Below are positions 8,456 to 16,301 of a stretch of 64,000 nt of DNA, piece by piece. The notes under the pieces were generated by a model. That model had not been told where the DNA came from. It was given only the letters and a program-made list of their open reading frames with translations, and made no database searches. Made by a program: the position numbers and the translations under genes. The stretch's first letter is position 1, and every line of letters starts with the position of its first letter. The stretch is from JASHSH01 sp036490215 (GTDB taxonomy: Bacteria > Pseudomonadota > Alphaproteobacteria > Rhodospirillales > Magnetospirillaceae). The DNA is taken from the NCBI GenBank assembly GCA_036490215.1, contig DASXEH010000073.1, forward strand, positions 14,552 to 78,551, given 5' to 3'.

Positions 8456-8911
8456 TCACCGATCGTAGATGGCCTTGATCACCACATCCTGGATCAGGCC
8501 TTTGCCCACGGTCTTATCGGCAGCCATCATCAACCGGTCGTGAATTAACTTCTTATCGGCGGCCGAATGGGCATCGGAATGGTTCGGAACCAGCTCAAAC
8601 AGGGTCAAAGTGAAGGCATTGACGATCAGAGGCATCTTGGCTTCGATCTTGGACCGGTCGGCCTTCATGACGTCGAGTGCGATATCCAGGCCCAATGACC
8701 GGTTAATGCCGTGATCCTGAACCACGGGGATGATGAAACTGCCGACGGCGGCTTCGTCATGGGCGGGGGGTGGCGGTGGCGCCGGCGGCGCCGGCGGGGC
8801 CTTGGGTTTCATCAAATTGGCCAGCGGGCCGACATGCAGAAAGATCGACGCGGCCGCCGCCCCGCCGCCCAGCAGCGCGATCAGAACGACAATGATGATG
8901 ATCCGCTTCAT
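8456..8911 (-). CDS. Membrane-anchored protein with FliL-like architecture
   Basis: A 151-residue protein with an N-terminal transmembrane helix (about 3-26), a Pro-rich linker (about 36-50, 'PPAPPAPPPPPAH') and a C-terminal domain ending 'GLIQDVVIKAIYDR'. The helix/linker/domain layout and the C-terminal motif resemble FliL-type basal-body proteins, but similarity is too weak to name it. It overlaps thiL by 4 bases, so it is probably the last gene of the rib-nusB-thiL operon. Function unknown. Confidence 0.65.
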   Translation of the reverse strand: MKRIIIIVVLIALLGGGAAAASIFLHVGPLANLMKPKAPPAPPAPPPPPAHDEAAVGSFIIPVVQDHGINRSLGLDIALDVMKADRSKIEAKMPLIVNAFTLTLFELVPNHSDAHSAADKKLIHDRLMMAADKTVGKGLIQDVVIKAIYDR

Positions 8912-9894
8912 GACCCGAAATGCCGATAGCCCCGCGCCGGCAAAGTCATCGTCTTGCCGCTCGCCCGTTCCACGCGCACACCCGATCCGGTGATGATCTC
9001 CCCGATGGGGGTGAGGCGCAAGCCGAGATCGGCGCCGAGCGTCTCCAGCCGTTCTTCCGCGTCAGGCGGTGCGGTGAAGAGCAGTTCGTAATCGTCGCCG
9101 CCGGTCAGGGCCGTGGCCAGCCCCTGCCCCAACCCCGCCTCGATCGCCGCACGGCCAGCATCGGACAGGGGCACCTGATCGGCGTTGACGACCGCACCGA
9201 CACCGGAGGCTTCGCAGATATGGCCAAGATCGCCGACCAGCCCATCGGAGATATCCATCGCCGCATGGGCGATGCCGATCAGAGCACGGCCGAGTTTGAG
9301 GCGCGGTTCGGGCAGACGATAGCGGACCGACAGCGCGGCAATGTCATTGGGCTTGAGGGCGCTCGCCTCGCCGCGCGCGGCGACCAGGCCGAACGCCCCA
9401 TCGCCGATGGTGCCCGACACCCAAATCGTGTCGCCCACCTGCGCGCGCGACCGCCGCAGTTCCTTACCGGTCTCGACCATGCCAATGGCCGTCAGCGCAA
9501 AGGTGGCCGGACCGGGCGTGGCTACCGTGTCGCCGCCGAGCAGCGACACACCGAACGTATTGCAATCGGCCGCCAGACCGCCGGCGAACTCCTCCATCCA
9601 GGTCGCGGTGGCGTTCCGCGCGAAACTGGCAACGAGCAGCAGGCCCTTGGGTATCGCCCCCATGGCCGCCAAGTCGGACAAATTGACGCGCACCAGCTTG
9701 CGCGCCACCAGTTCGGGCGCATCGTCGGGCAGATAATGGACACCGGCGACGATGGCGTCCGTCGTCATCACCAGACTATGGCCGGGCGGACAATCGACGA
9801 GGGCCGCATCGTCACGCAGATCGAGAGCGCCGGGATCGGTTGCCAGCGGCGCGAATAGATTGCGGATGAGATCGAATTCGTCAGGCGCCGGCAC
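8908..9894 (-). CDS. thiL: Thiamine-monophosphate kinase
   Basis: Phosphorylates thiamine phosphate to the active cofactor thiamine diphosphate. The N-terminal motif 'DEFDLIRNLFAPLA', 'DDAALV', 'LSDLAAMGAIPKGLLL' and the ligand motif 'MDISDGLVGDLGHI' are all present. I prefer the GTG at 9894 (328 residues), which puts the conserved DEFDLI near the N-terminus and gives a 14-base overlap with nusB. A GTG at 9924 is also open but overlaps nusB by 44 bases. The nusB-thiL order is widely conserved. Confidence 0.93.
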   Translation of the reverse strand: MPAPDEFDLIRNLFAPLATDPGALDLRDDAALVDCPPGHSLVMTTDAIVAGVHYLPDDAPELVARKLVRVNLSDLAAMGAIPKGLLLVASFARNATATWMEEFAGGLAADCNTFGVSLLGGDTVATPGPATFALTAIGMVETGKELRRSRAQVGDTIWVSGTIGDGAFGLVAARGEASALKPNDIAALSVRYRLPEPRLKLGRALIGIAHAAMDISDGLVGDLGHICEASGVGAVVNADQVPLSDAGRAAIEAGLGQGLATALTGGDDYELLFTAPPDAEERLETLGADLGLRLTPIGEIITGSGVRVERASGKTMTLPARGYRHFGS

Positions 9895-10417
9895 GGTTGC
9901 CGATTTCCCCACCGCGCACCACACGCGCGATGCGGTCGAGCACGGCGTTCACCAGACCAGGCTCGCTGCCGCCGTAGAACGCGCCGGCGACGTCGGTATA
10001 TTCCGAGATCGACACGCGCGGCGGAATATCGGACCGCGTGCTGAGCTCATAGGCGCCGGCACGCAGGATCGACAGCATGATGACTTCGAGCCGTCCGACC
10101 GACCAGCCTTCGTTGAGCGCGCCGGCGATCATCTGGTCGAGATCGCCAATGCGTTCGAGCGCCCCGCGCACCAAGGACGCGAACAGCGTGGCGTCCGGCT
10201 TCGCCAACGGCACTTCGACTTCGGGCAGGTCCTCGGCCTCGGGGCCGATCATGGTCGTGCGGCCGACGCCGTGATCGACGAAATCGCGGATGATCGCGTC
10301 CGCGCTCGCGCCGGTCATCTCGGATTGATAGAGCGCCTGCACCGCGGCCAGACGCGCAGCCGACAGCCGGCGCGGCCCGCGTTTACCGTCATCGAGCTTG
10401 GTTTCTCCGTCGCTCAT
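9881..10417 (-). CDS. nusB: Transcription antitermination factor NusB
   Basis: A 178-residue RNA-binding protein that with NusE (S10) recognises boxA in rRNA antitermination. The 'ARLAAVQALYQSEMTG' first helix, 'LNEGWSVGRLEVIMLSILRAGAYEL' and 'VSISEYTDVAGAFYGGSEPGLVNAVLDRIAR' are diagnostic. It overlaps ribH upstream by 4 bases and thiL downstream, so all are translationally coupled. Confidence 0.95.
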   Translation of the reverse strand: MSDGETKLDDGKRGPRRLSAARLAAVQALYQSEMTGASADAIIRDFVDHGVGRTTMIGPEAEDLPEVEVPLAKPDATLFASLVRGALERIGDLDQMIAGALNEGWSVGRLEVIMLSILRAGAYELSTRSDIPPRVSISEYTDVAGAFYGGSEPGLVNAVLDRIARVVRGGEIGNRAGA

Positions 10418-10911
10418 TCGAAACCGAAACCCAATTCAGTCTTGAGCCCGATCATGCGCAGGCAGGCGCGCGCCGCCTGGCCGCCGTGATCGGTGCCTTC
10501 GATGCGGCAGCGGGCCATGGCCTGTTCGAGAGTCTGCACCGTCAGGATGCCGTTGCCGACGGCGAGCAGGCGCTGGACGGCGATATCCTGCACGCCGCGC
10601 ATCGCCTCGCGGCAGATGTGATCATAGTGATCGGTCTCGCCTTTGATCGCGCAACCGAGCACGACATAACCGGCCGCACCCCAGGTGCCGGGCGAACGCT
10701 CGCCGGCCTTCACCGCGAAAGCCAAAGTGGCAGGCAACTCGGCGACGCCGGGGATCGTGATCACCCGCGAGGTCGCGCCGGCTGCTTCGAGCGCCGCGTT
10801 GACGCCGCGCAGCAGATGATCGGCGATGTCGTTGTAGAAACGCGCCTCGATGACGACAATGCGTGCGCCGCGGGCCGCCGTGGTTTGCGTATGGATGGCC
10901 GCGCCGGTCAT
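10414..10911 (-). CDS. ribH: 6,7-dimethyl-8-ribityllumazine synthase
   Basis: The penultimate riboflavin enzyme, condensing ribitylamino-uracil with dihydroxybutanone phosphate. At 165 residues it carries 'ARFYNDIADHLLRGV', 'PGVAELPATLAFA', and 'VVLGCAIKGETDHYDHI' with the catalytic His. It overlaps ribBA (4 bases) and nusB (4 bases). The family forms pentamers or icosahedral capsids; which applies here cannot be told. Confidence 0.95.
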   Translation of the reverse strand: MTGAAIHTQTTAARGARIVVIEARFYNDIADHLLRGVNAALEAAGATSRVITIPGVAELPATLAFAVKAGERSPGTWGAAGYVVLGCAIKGETDHYDHICREAMRGVQDIAVQRLLAVGNGILTVQTLEQAMARCRIEGTDHGGQAARACLRMIGLKTELGFGFE

Positions 10912-12056
10912 GTCGTCTTCCAGTCGAGAGGGATTTCCCGCGTCTCGACCACTTTGAGGCCATGACCTTCGAGGCCGACGATCGAGCGATGCGAATTGGA
11001 GAGCAGGATCATTTCCTTGATGCCGAGATCGAGCAGGATCTGCGCGCCGACGCCATAGTCGCGCAGCGACGCACCCTCACCGCCGCCTTCGAGCCGCGCC
11101 TTGACCTGTTCCGACAGCGCCGTCGAATTCGGCTCGCGGATCAGCAGCACCGCGCCCCGGCCTTCCTTGGCGATCATGCCCATCGCCGCGTGCAACTGCC
11201 CGGCCTTGCCGCCGTTGCGATCGCCCAGTGCATCGTCGAGCACGTTGAGCGCATGGACGCGCACCATGGCCGGCCCGCCTTCGGTCACATCGCCCATCAC
11301 CAGCGCGACATGCTCGGCATAGGACGCCGTGTTGACATAGATCATCATCCGCCACTTGCCGCCCCAGGCCGATTCGAGATCGGTCTCGACGGTGCGGGTG
11401 ACCAGCTTGTCGTGGCGGCGGCGATAAGCGATCAGATCGGCGATGGTGCCGAGCTTGATGCCGTGGAACTGGGCGAAGGCGACCAGTTCGGGCGTGCGCG
11501 CCATGGTGCCGTCGTCATTCATGATCTCGCAGATCATGCCGGCCGGGTTCAACCCCGCCAGCCGCGCGATATCGACGGCGGCTTCGGTGTGGCCGGCGCG
11601 CACCAGCACACCGCCCTCGCGCGCCATCAACGGGAAAACATGGCCGGGGCTGACGATATCCGTCGCGCCTTTTTTGGGATCGATGGCCACCGCGATCGTC
11701 TGGGCGCGATCGGCGGCCGAGATGCCGGTGGTCACGCCTTCGCGCGCTTCGATGCTGACGGTGAAGGCCGTCTCATGGCGCGTGCCGTTGCGCGGCGTCA
11801 TCATCGAGAGGCCAAGCTGCTGGATGCGGTCGCGCGTCATCGCCAGGCAGATCAGGCCACGCGCGTGCTTGGCCATGAAATTGACCTGCTCCGCGGCAGC
11901 GAATGATGCCGGCAGGATCAGGTCGCCTTCGTTCTCGCGGCCCTCATCGTCGATGAGGATGAACATGCGCCCGTTCTTCGCCTCTTCGATGATCTCCTCG
12001 ATCGGCGACATATACGGGTGGAAGCGCGAGACGGACGACATGGAAAGGTTTGTCAT
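10908..12056 (-). CDS. ribBA: DHBP synthase fused to a degenerate GTP cyclohydrolase II domain
   Basis: Residues about 15-215 are a complete 3,4-dihydroxy-2-butanone-4-phosphate synthase: 'DDEGRENEGDLILPA' (acidic metal/substrate site) and 'RAGHTEAAVDIARLAG'. The second half (about 220-382) has the fold landmarks of GTP cyclohydrolase II ('VRVHALNVLDD', 'LRDYGVGAQILLDLGIKEM'). However, the zinc Cys triad expected in the 'CLTGDVFxSxRCDCG' region is absent and the 'QEGRG' motif is replaced. The second domain therefore should not open GTP, and a separate RibA is needed elsewhere. Such degenerate RibBA fusions are known in alphaproteobacteria. It overlaps ribH by 4 bases. Confidence 0.93.
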   Translation of the reverse strand: MTNLSMSSVSRFHPYMSPIEEIIEEAKNGRMFILIDDEGRENEGDLILPASFAAAEQVNFMAKHARGLICLAMTRDRIQQLGLSMMTPRNGTRHETAFTVSIEAREGVTTGISAADRAQTIAVAIDPKKGATDIVSPGHVFPLMAREGGVLVRAGHTEAAVDIARLAGLNPAGMICEIMNDDGTMARTPELVAFAQFHGIKLGTIADLIAYRRRHDKLVTRTVETDLESAWGGKWRMMIYVNTASYAEHVALVMGDVTEGGPAMVRVHALNVLDDALGDRNGGKAGQLHAAMGMIAKEGRGAVLLIREPNSTALSEQVKARLEGGGEGASLRDYGVGAQILLDLGIKEMILLSNSHRSIVGLEGHGLKVVETREIPLDWKTT

Positions 12057-12061
12057 GGGGA

Positions 12062-12649
12062 TCAGGCCTTGGCGATCAGGCGCGCAACATATCGCGCCAG
12101 CATGTCGATTTCCATGTTCACCGCGTCGCCGGGTTTGAGCGCCCCCAGCGTCGTGTGTGCCGCCGTATGCGGGATGATGTTGACGCCAAAGGTCGAATCG
12201 TCGACTTCGTTGACCGTCAGCGACACGCCTTCGAGCGCCACCGATCCCTTGGGTGCGACGAATTTGGCAAGTTCGGCCGGCGGCGCGAAGACCAGGCGGA
12301 TCGAATCGTTCTCTTTACGGGTCGAGACCAGCTTGGCGACGCCGTCGGTGTGGCCCGAGACGATATGGCCGCCCAGCTCATTACCGACCTTGAGCGCGCG
12401 TTCGAGGTTGAGCTTGGTGCCTTTCTTCCAGGCGCCCAGCGTCGTCTTGGCGATGGTCTCGGCCGAGGCGACCACCGAGAACTGGTTCTTGCGCAATTCG
12501 GTGACGGTGAGGCAGATGCCGCTGCAGGCGATCGAGGCGCCGATCGGGATCGTGTCGGGATCGTAAGTGGTGGCGATGGCGAGGCGGCGCTCGTCGGTCC
12601 CGATGACCGCAGTCACTTCGCCGATATCGGTGATGATACCAGTGAACAT
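12062..12649 (-). CDS. ribE: Riboflavin synthase (alpha chain)
   Basis: Dismutates two lumazine molecules to riboflavin. It starts with the invariant MFTGIITDIGEV and contains two lumazine-binding repeats (about 1-97 and 98-195) with 'GxSVACSGICLTV'-like and 'GSVALEGVSLTVNEV' motifs and 'GGHIVSGHTDGVA'. At 195 residues it is normal length. It lies five bases upstream of ribBA and 74 bases downstream of nrdR. ribD, normally between nrdR and ribE, is not here. Confidence 0.95.
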   Translation of the reverse strand: MFTGIITDIGEVTAVIGTDERRLAIATTYDPDTIPIGASIACSGICLTVTELRKNQFSVVASAETIAKTTLGAWKKGTKLNLERALKVGNELGGHIVSGHTDGVAKLVSTRKENDSIRLVFAPPAELAKFVAPKGSVALEGVSLTVNEVDDSTFGVNIIPHTAAHTTLGALKPGDAVNMEIDMLARYVARLIAKA

Positions 12650-12723
12650 ATCAGCCTTGCGTTGGGCGATGGGATAAGGCGGCGCGTCCGGCGGCCATCA
12701 GGCGGCCGCCGGTAGAACGAAGA

Positions 12724-13188
12724 TCAGTCGTCGAGTACGCTGCCACCGATTTTCCCGATGAAATCTTCGAAATCCTTCGCCTCGCGGAAGTTCTTGTAGA
12801 CCGAGGCAAAGCGGACATAAGCAACCGGATCGAGCCCGGCAAGGGCTTCCATCACCATTTCGCCGATCATGGTCGACGGAATTTCGGTCTCGCCGCTGCT
12901 TTCCAGGCGGCGCTGGATGCTGTTGACCACCCGCTCGACCCGTTCGGGTTCGACGGGACGTTTGCGCACGGCAACCGCGATCGAGCGGGCCAGCTTGTCG
13001 CGATCGAAGGCGGCGCGCTGGCCGTTCTTCTTCACCACCACCAGATCGCGCAGCTGCACGCGCTCGAATGTGGTGAAGCGCGAACCGCATTGCGGGCACG
13101 AACGGCGGCGTCGGATGGCGGCATTGTCTTCGGTCGGCCGCGAATCCTTAACCTGAGTATCCTCGTGGCCGCAGAACGGACAACGCAT
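12724..13188 (-). CDS. nrdR: Transcriptional repressor NrdR
   Basis: A 154-residue Zn-ribbon/ATP-cone regulator of ribonucleotide reductase genes. The N-terminus MRCPFCGHEDTQVKDSR and 'SCPQCGSRFTTFER' supply the four zinc cysteines. The ATP-cone follows ('LVVVKKNGQRAAFDRDKL' and onward). It sits between glyA and the rib genes, the standard alphaproteobacterial placement. Target NrdR boxes are not in this window. Confidence 0.96.
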   Translation of the reverse strand: MRCPFCGHEDTQVKDSRPTEDNAAIRRRRSCPQCGSRFTTFERVQLRDLVVVKKNGQRAAFDRDKLARSIAVAVRKRPVEPERVERVVNSIQRRLESSGETEIPSTMIGEMVMEALAGLDPVAYVRFASVYKNFREAKDFEDFIGKIGGSVLDD

Positions 13189-13241
13189 TGCTCAATCCCC
13201 CACACCAAAAAATCAGAACGTCGAAGCGACTGACTGTTTGC

Positions 13242-14534
13242 TCACTGCCGATAGATCGGGAACCGATCGCACAGTTCCGCGACCTTTTGCCGAACGCGAA
13301 TCTCGATATCCCCATTCTTGTCCGGCGTCGCCGCCAGACCTTCGAGCGTTTCGGCAATCAATTCGCCGACGCGCTTGAACTCTTCCTTGCCGAAGCCGCG
13401 CGTGGTGGCGGCCGGCGAGCCGAGACGAACCCCCGAGGTGATCGTCGGCTTTTCCGGATCGAAGGGAATGCCGTTCTTGTTGCAGGTGATGGCCGCGCGC
13501 TCAAGCCCATGCTCAGCCACCTTGCCCGTCAGCTTCTTCGGCCGCATATCGACCAGCATTAGATGCGTATCGGTGCCGCCCGAAACGATATCGAAGCCGC
13601 GAGCCTTCAGCGTCTCGGCCAACACCGCAGCATTCTCTTTCACCGCCTTCGCATAGGCCTTGAACTCAGGACGCAACGCCTCGCCGAGCGCCACAGCTTT
13701 CGCGGCGATCACATGCATCAGCGGACCGCCCTGGAGACCCGGGAAGATCGCCGAGTTGATCTTCTTGCCGAGGTCGAGGTCGTTCGAAAGGATCATGCCG
13801 CCGCGCGGGCCGCGCAGCGTCTTGTGCGTCGTCGTCGTCGTCACATGGGCATGCGGCACGGGGCTCGGATGCACGCCGCCTGCGACAAGACCGGCGAAAT
13901 GCGCCATGTCGACCATCAGCTTCGCGCCGACCTCATCCGCGACCCTGCGGAAGGCGGCGAAATCGATCTCGCGCGGATAGGCCGAACCGCCGGCCACGAT
14001 GACCTTCGGCTTGTGCTCCTTCGCCAGGCGCTCAACCTCTTCCATGTCGATGCGCTGATCATCCTTGCGCACCGTGTAGGAGACGCATTTGAACCACTTG
14101 CCCGACATGTTGGCGTTGGCGCCATGGGTCAGATGGCCGCCGGCGGCGAGATCGAGACCCATGAAGGTGTCGCCCGGCTGCATCAGCGCCATGAACACGG
14201 CCTGATTGGCCTGCGAGCCGGAATGGGGCTGCACATTGGCATAGCTGCAGCCGAACAGCTGCTTGGCGCGTTCGATCGCCAGATCTTCGGCGACGTCCAC
14301 ATACTCGCAACCGCCGTAATAGCGTTTACCTGAATAACCTTCGGCGTATTTGTTGGTGAGCACCGAACCCTGCGCCTCGAGAACCGCGCGCGAGACGATG
14401 TTCTCCGACGCAATCAACTCGATCTGATTCTGCTGGCGACCCAATTCCTTGTCGATCGCCGCCCGAATCTCGGGATCGGTCTCGGACAGAGGCGCGTTGA
14501 AGAAGCGAAGCGACTGGGACTGCTCAACCGTCAT
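13242..14534 (-). CDS. glyA: Serine hydroxymethyltransferase
   Basis: A PLP enzyme interconverting serine and glycine and feeding one-carbon units to folate. It is 430 residues from the ATG at 14534 (MTVEQSQ), preceded by GAGGA; a longer open frame to 14621 lacks conservation and a ribosome site. The PLP lysine is Lys238 in 'TTTTTHKTLRGPRGG'. 'IASENIVSRAVLEAQGS' and 'YAEGYSGKRYYGGCEYVD' are diagnostic. It is followed by nrdR 53 bases later. Confidence 0.97.
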   Translation of the reverse strand: MTVEQSQSLRFFNAPLSETDPEIRAAIDKELGRQQNQIELIASENIVSRAVLEAQGSVLTNKYAEGYSGKRYYGGCEYVDVAEDLAIERAKQLFGCSYANVQPHSGSQANQAVFMALMQPGDTFMGLDLAAGGHLTHGANANMSGKWFKCVSYTVRKDDQRIDMEEVERLAKEHKPKVIVAGGSAYPREIDFAAFRRVADEVGAKLMVDMAHFAGLVAGGVHPSPVPHAHVTTTTTHKTLRGPRGGMILSNDLDLGKKINSAIFPGLQGGPLMHVIAAKAVALGEALRPEFKAYAKAVKENAAVLAETLKARGFDIVSGGTDTHLMLVDMRPKKLTGKVAEHGLERAAITCNKNGIPFDPEKPTITSGVRLGSPAATTRGFGKEEFKRVGELIAETLEGLAATPDKNGDIEIRVRQKVAELCDRFPIYRQ

Positions 14535-14562
14535 AACCGTTAGGTCCTCTTCTCTCTCGTAC

Positions 14563-15018
14563 TCAGACAGACATCTCATCGGCGGGCGACATCTTGGCGA
14601 TGCGCCGCGCGTGCCGGCCACCCTCGAAGACGGTGGTCAGGAAAATCTGCAGGCAATCCTTGGCCAGGTCCGGGCCGATGGTGCGACCGCCCATGCAGAT
14701 CACATTGGCATCGTTGTGCTGGCGCGACAGCCGCGCGCCGAGGGCGTCATGGATCAGCGCGGCACGGATCCAGGGAAAGCGATTGGCGGCGATGCTGATG
14801 CCGATGCCGGTCCCGCAGAGAAGCACACCGAAAGTCGCTTGCTTCTCATGCAACGCAGCCGCCATCCGCTGGGCATAGTCGGGATAGTCGACCGACTCGG
14901 TGCTGTCCGTGCCGAGGTCGAGCAACGGATAGCCCAGCCGGTTCAATTCCACGGCGAGGATGGTCTTCAGGTCGAAGCCCCCGTGATCGGAGGCCACCGC
15001 GACGATGGGCAACGACAT
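14563..15018 (-). CDS. rpiB: Ribose-5-phosphate isomerase B
   Basis: A 151-residue RpiB/LacAB-family isomerase of the pentose-phosphate pathway. 'VAVASDHGGFDLKTIL', 'DYPDYAQRMA', the active-site 'LLCGTGIGISIAANRFPWIRAAL' and 'RQHNDANVICMGGRTIG' are intact. The rpiB-glyA order (28-base gap) is common in alphaproteobacteria. It is the first gene of the long minus-strand block that runs down to the FliL-like protein. Confidence 0.95.
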   Translation of the reverse strand: MSLPIVAVASDHGGFDLKTILAVELNRLGYPLLDLGTDSTESVDYPDYAQRMAAALHEKQATFGVLLCGTGIGISIAANRFPWIRAALIHDALGARLSRQHNDANVICMGGRTIGPDLAKDCLQIFLTTVFEGGRHARRIAKMSPADEMSV

Positions 15019-15480
15019 AGCCGGTTAACAATGGGAAGTGAGGAACAAAGGGGTTGATACCATATGTCGGAAAGGGGTGCCAGGGGGCCACAACCGCTCG
15101 CGAGCATCGCCAGGAGCGGCAAGGTTCAGCGGGATCGCCAAATCGACGCCAGTCACACCTTAGCATTCAATAGAATCGGCAAAACACGGCGCTACGACGC
15201 TTCAGTATCAGCCGCAAACGCCAAGTCATGCGCCATTAATGCGGGTGAAATGCGCGGCTGAATGTGGTTCGCGAAAATCGGGTTTCGATTTCGCACACAA
15301 CTCGACGCTTAAGCTCAAATGCTGGTGCGCGACGTTGCCCATTTTTGATGCTCCCTATTCTTCGCCTTTCGCCACGATCACATGATCATTATTCAACAAA
15401 CACCCCACGCGATTGACATCAATCATCCACTATGCGCTGATTGTACGTAAGTCGTGTAGAAACTGGGGGCTGCAAAGAAA
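15019..15480. other. Divergent intergenic region between rpiB and mucR
   Basis: 462 bases without a credible gene; a 65-codon plus-strand frame at 15064 has no ribosome site or coding character. The last 150 bases are AT-richer and hold small perfect palindromes: GATCA-CA-TGATC around 15376-15387 and ATTGA-CA-TCAAT at 15412-15423, the latter including a TTGACA hexamer. MucR/Ros proteins bind such AT-rich leaders and commonly repress themselves, so this is the likely mucR control region. Confidence 0.45.
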
Positions 15481-15930
15481 ATGAGCGAAGGAGGTTTGGA
15501 CAAAACTTCGCGGAGCGAAATTTTGCGTATGGCAGTTGAGGTGGTTTCCGCTTACGTCGGCCGCAATTCGATCCCGTCCCAGCAAATCCCCGAGGTCATC
15601 CAAACCGTCGTCTCCGCGCTGAACACTCTCGGCGCGCGCGGGATGGACGGTGGGGGCGAACCACCGAAGCCGGCGATTGCGATCAAGAAATCGATCGCGC
15701 CGGACTACATCATCTGTCTGGAAGACGGAAAGAAGTTGAAGATGCTGAAGCGGCATCTGCGCACCAACTTCAACCTGACGCCCGATCAATACCGCGCCAA
15801 ATGGGGCCTGGCGCCCGACTATCCGATGGTGGCGCCCAACTACGCCCTGCAGCGTTCGGCCTTCGCCAAGAAGATCGGCCTCGGCCGCAAGCCGGGCGAA
15901 AAGAAATCGAAGCGCGGCCGCGGACGCTAA
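15481..15930 (+). CDS. mucR: MucR/Ros family zinc-finger transcriptional regulator
   Basis: A 149-residue H-NS-like global regulator of alphaproteobacteria (exopolysaccharide, motility and cell-cycle genes in relatives). The N-terminal half (about 1-50) is the oligomerisation region. The Ros zinc-finger at about 75-125 contains 'YIICLEDGKKLKMLKRHLRTNFN' and the signature 'LTPDQYRAKWGLAPDYPMVAPNYA'. A basic Lys/Arg tail ends the protein. It is transcribed alone, divergent from rpiB and convergent with a small unknown gene. Confidence 0.92.
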   Translation: MSEGGLDKTSRSEILRMAVEVVSAYVGRNSIPSQQIPEVIQTVVSALNTLGARGMDGGGEPPKPAIAIKKSIAPDYIICLEDGKKLKMLKRHLRTNFNLTPDQYRAKWGLAPDYPMVAPNYALQRSAFAKKIGLGRKPGEKKSKRGRGR

Positions 15931-16137
15931 CTACACGCGGGGCTTGCCACCGCCGGCATTCTTTTCCATGACGTAGCGCAATTTGCGCAACGCGGTCTGC
16001 TTGAGCGCGTGCTTGTCCATACGCGCCAAGCCGACGATCGAGACCTCGGTATTGGTGATCGGCTCGATCGCCGAGACCTTGACGTAGTCCCCTACGCGCC
16101 TGAATTCAAAAATGATTTCAGTCTTCGGCGGCGTCAC
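15931..16137 (-). CDS. Small conserved protein of unknown function
   Basis: 68 residues, soluble and basic: 'IIFEFRRVGDYVKVSAIEP', 'TEVSIVGLARMDKHALKQTALRKLRYVMEK'. It abuts the end of mucR, tail to tail. From memory it resembles a short family labelled DUF6898 found in Rhodospirillales-type genomes; I cannot verify that number. It has a plausible compact beta-then-helix layout. No function can be given. Confidence 0.65.
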   Translation of the reverse strand: MTPPKTEIIFEFRRVGDYVKVSAIEPITNTEVSIVGLARMDKHALKQTALRKLRYVMEKNAGGGKPRV

Positions 16138-16240
16138 GGCGCGACTCGCCCCGGCGTTACGACTTGCCAGCGCATATTTTTACCAATTTTCTTAGTTATA
16201 TAAATCATATTCACACAACTTTCTGCCTTTTTCCTTGACT

Positions 16241-16301
16241 CGTCGCGAAACCGGGGTGTTTGCTCGCCCTCCATCATAAACGTCGCTTCGCGGAGGGACC
16301 A
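16241..16301 (+). promoter_or_regulatory. Possible structured (pseudoknot) leader masking the metY ribosome site
   Basis: The Shine-Dalgarno GGAGGG (16292-16297) can pair perfectly with CCCTCC (16267-16272). GCGAA (16245-16249) can pair with TTCGC (16287-16291) inside the loop of the first stem. The order a-b-a'-b' is that of an H-type pseudoknot, the topology of SAM-II-class switches, but the conserved SAM-II core is not recognisable. Helices are short, so chance is a real alternative. Confidence 0.25.

Noticed and set aside
15064..15261. A 65-codon plus-strand frame between rpiB and mucR
   Set aside because: No ribosome site, no signal or domain, and its composition does not resemble a gene.
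16138..16301. SAM-II riboswitch upstream of metY
   Set aside because: The conserved SAM-II core and the AGCTAAA-type segment are not present; only a generic pseudoknot possibility remains and is listed at low confidence.
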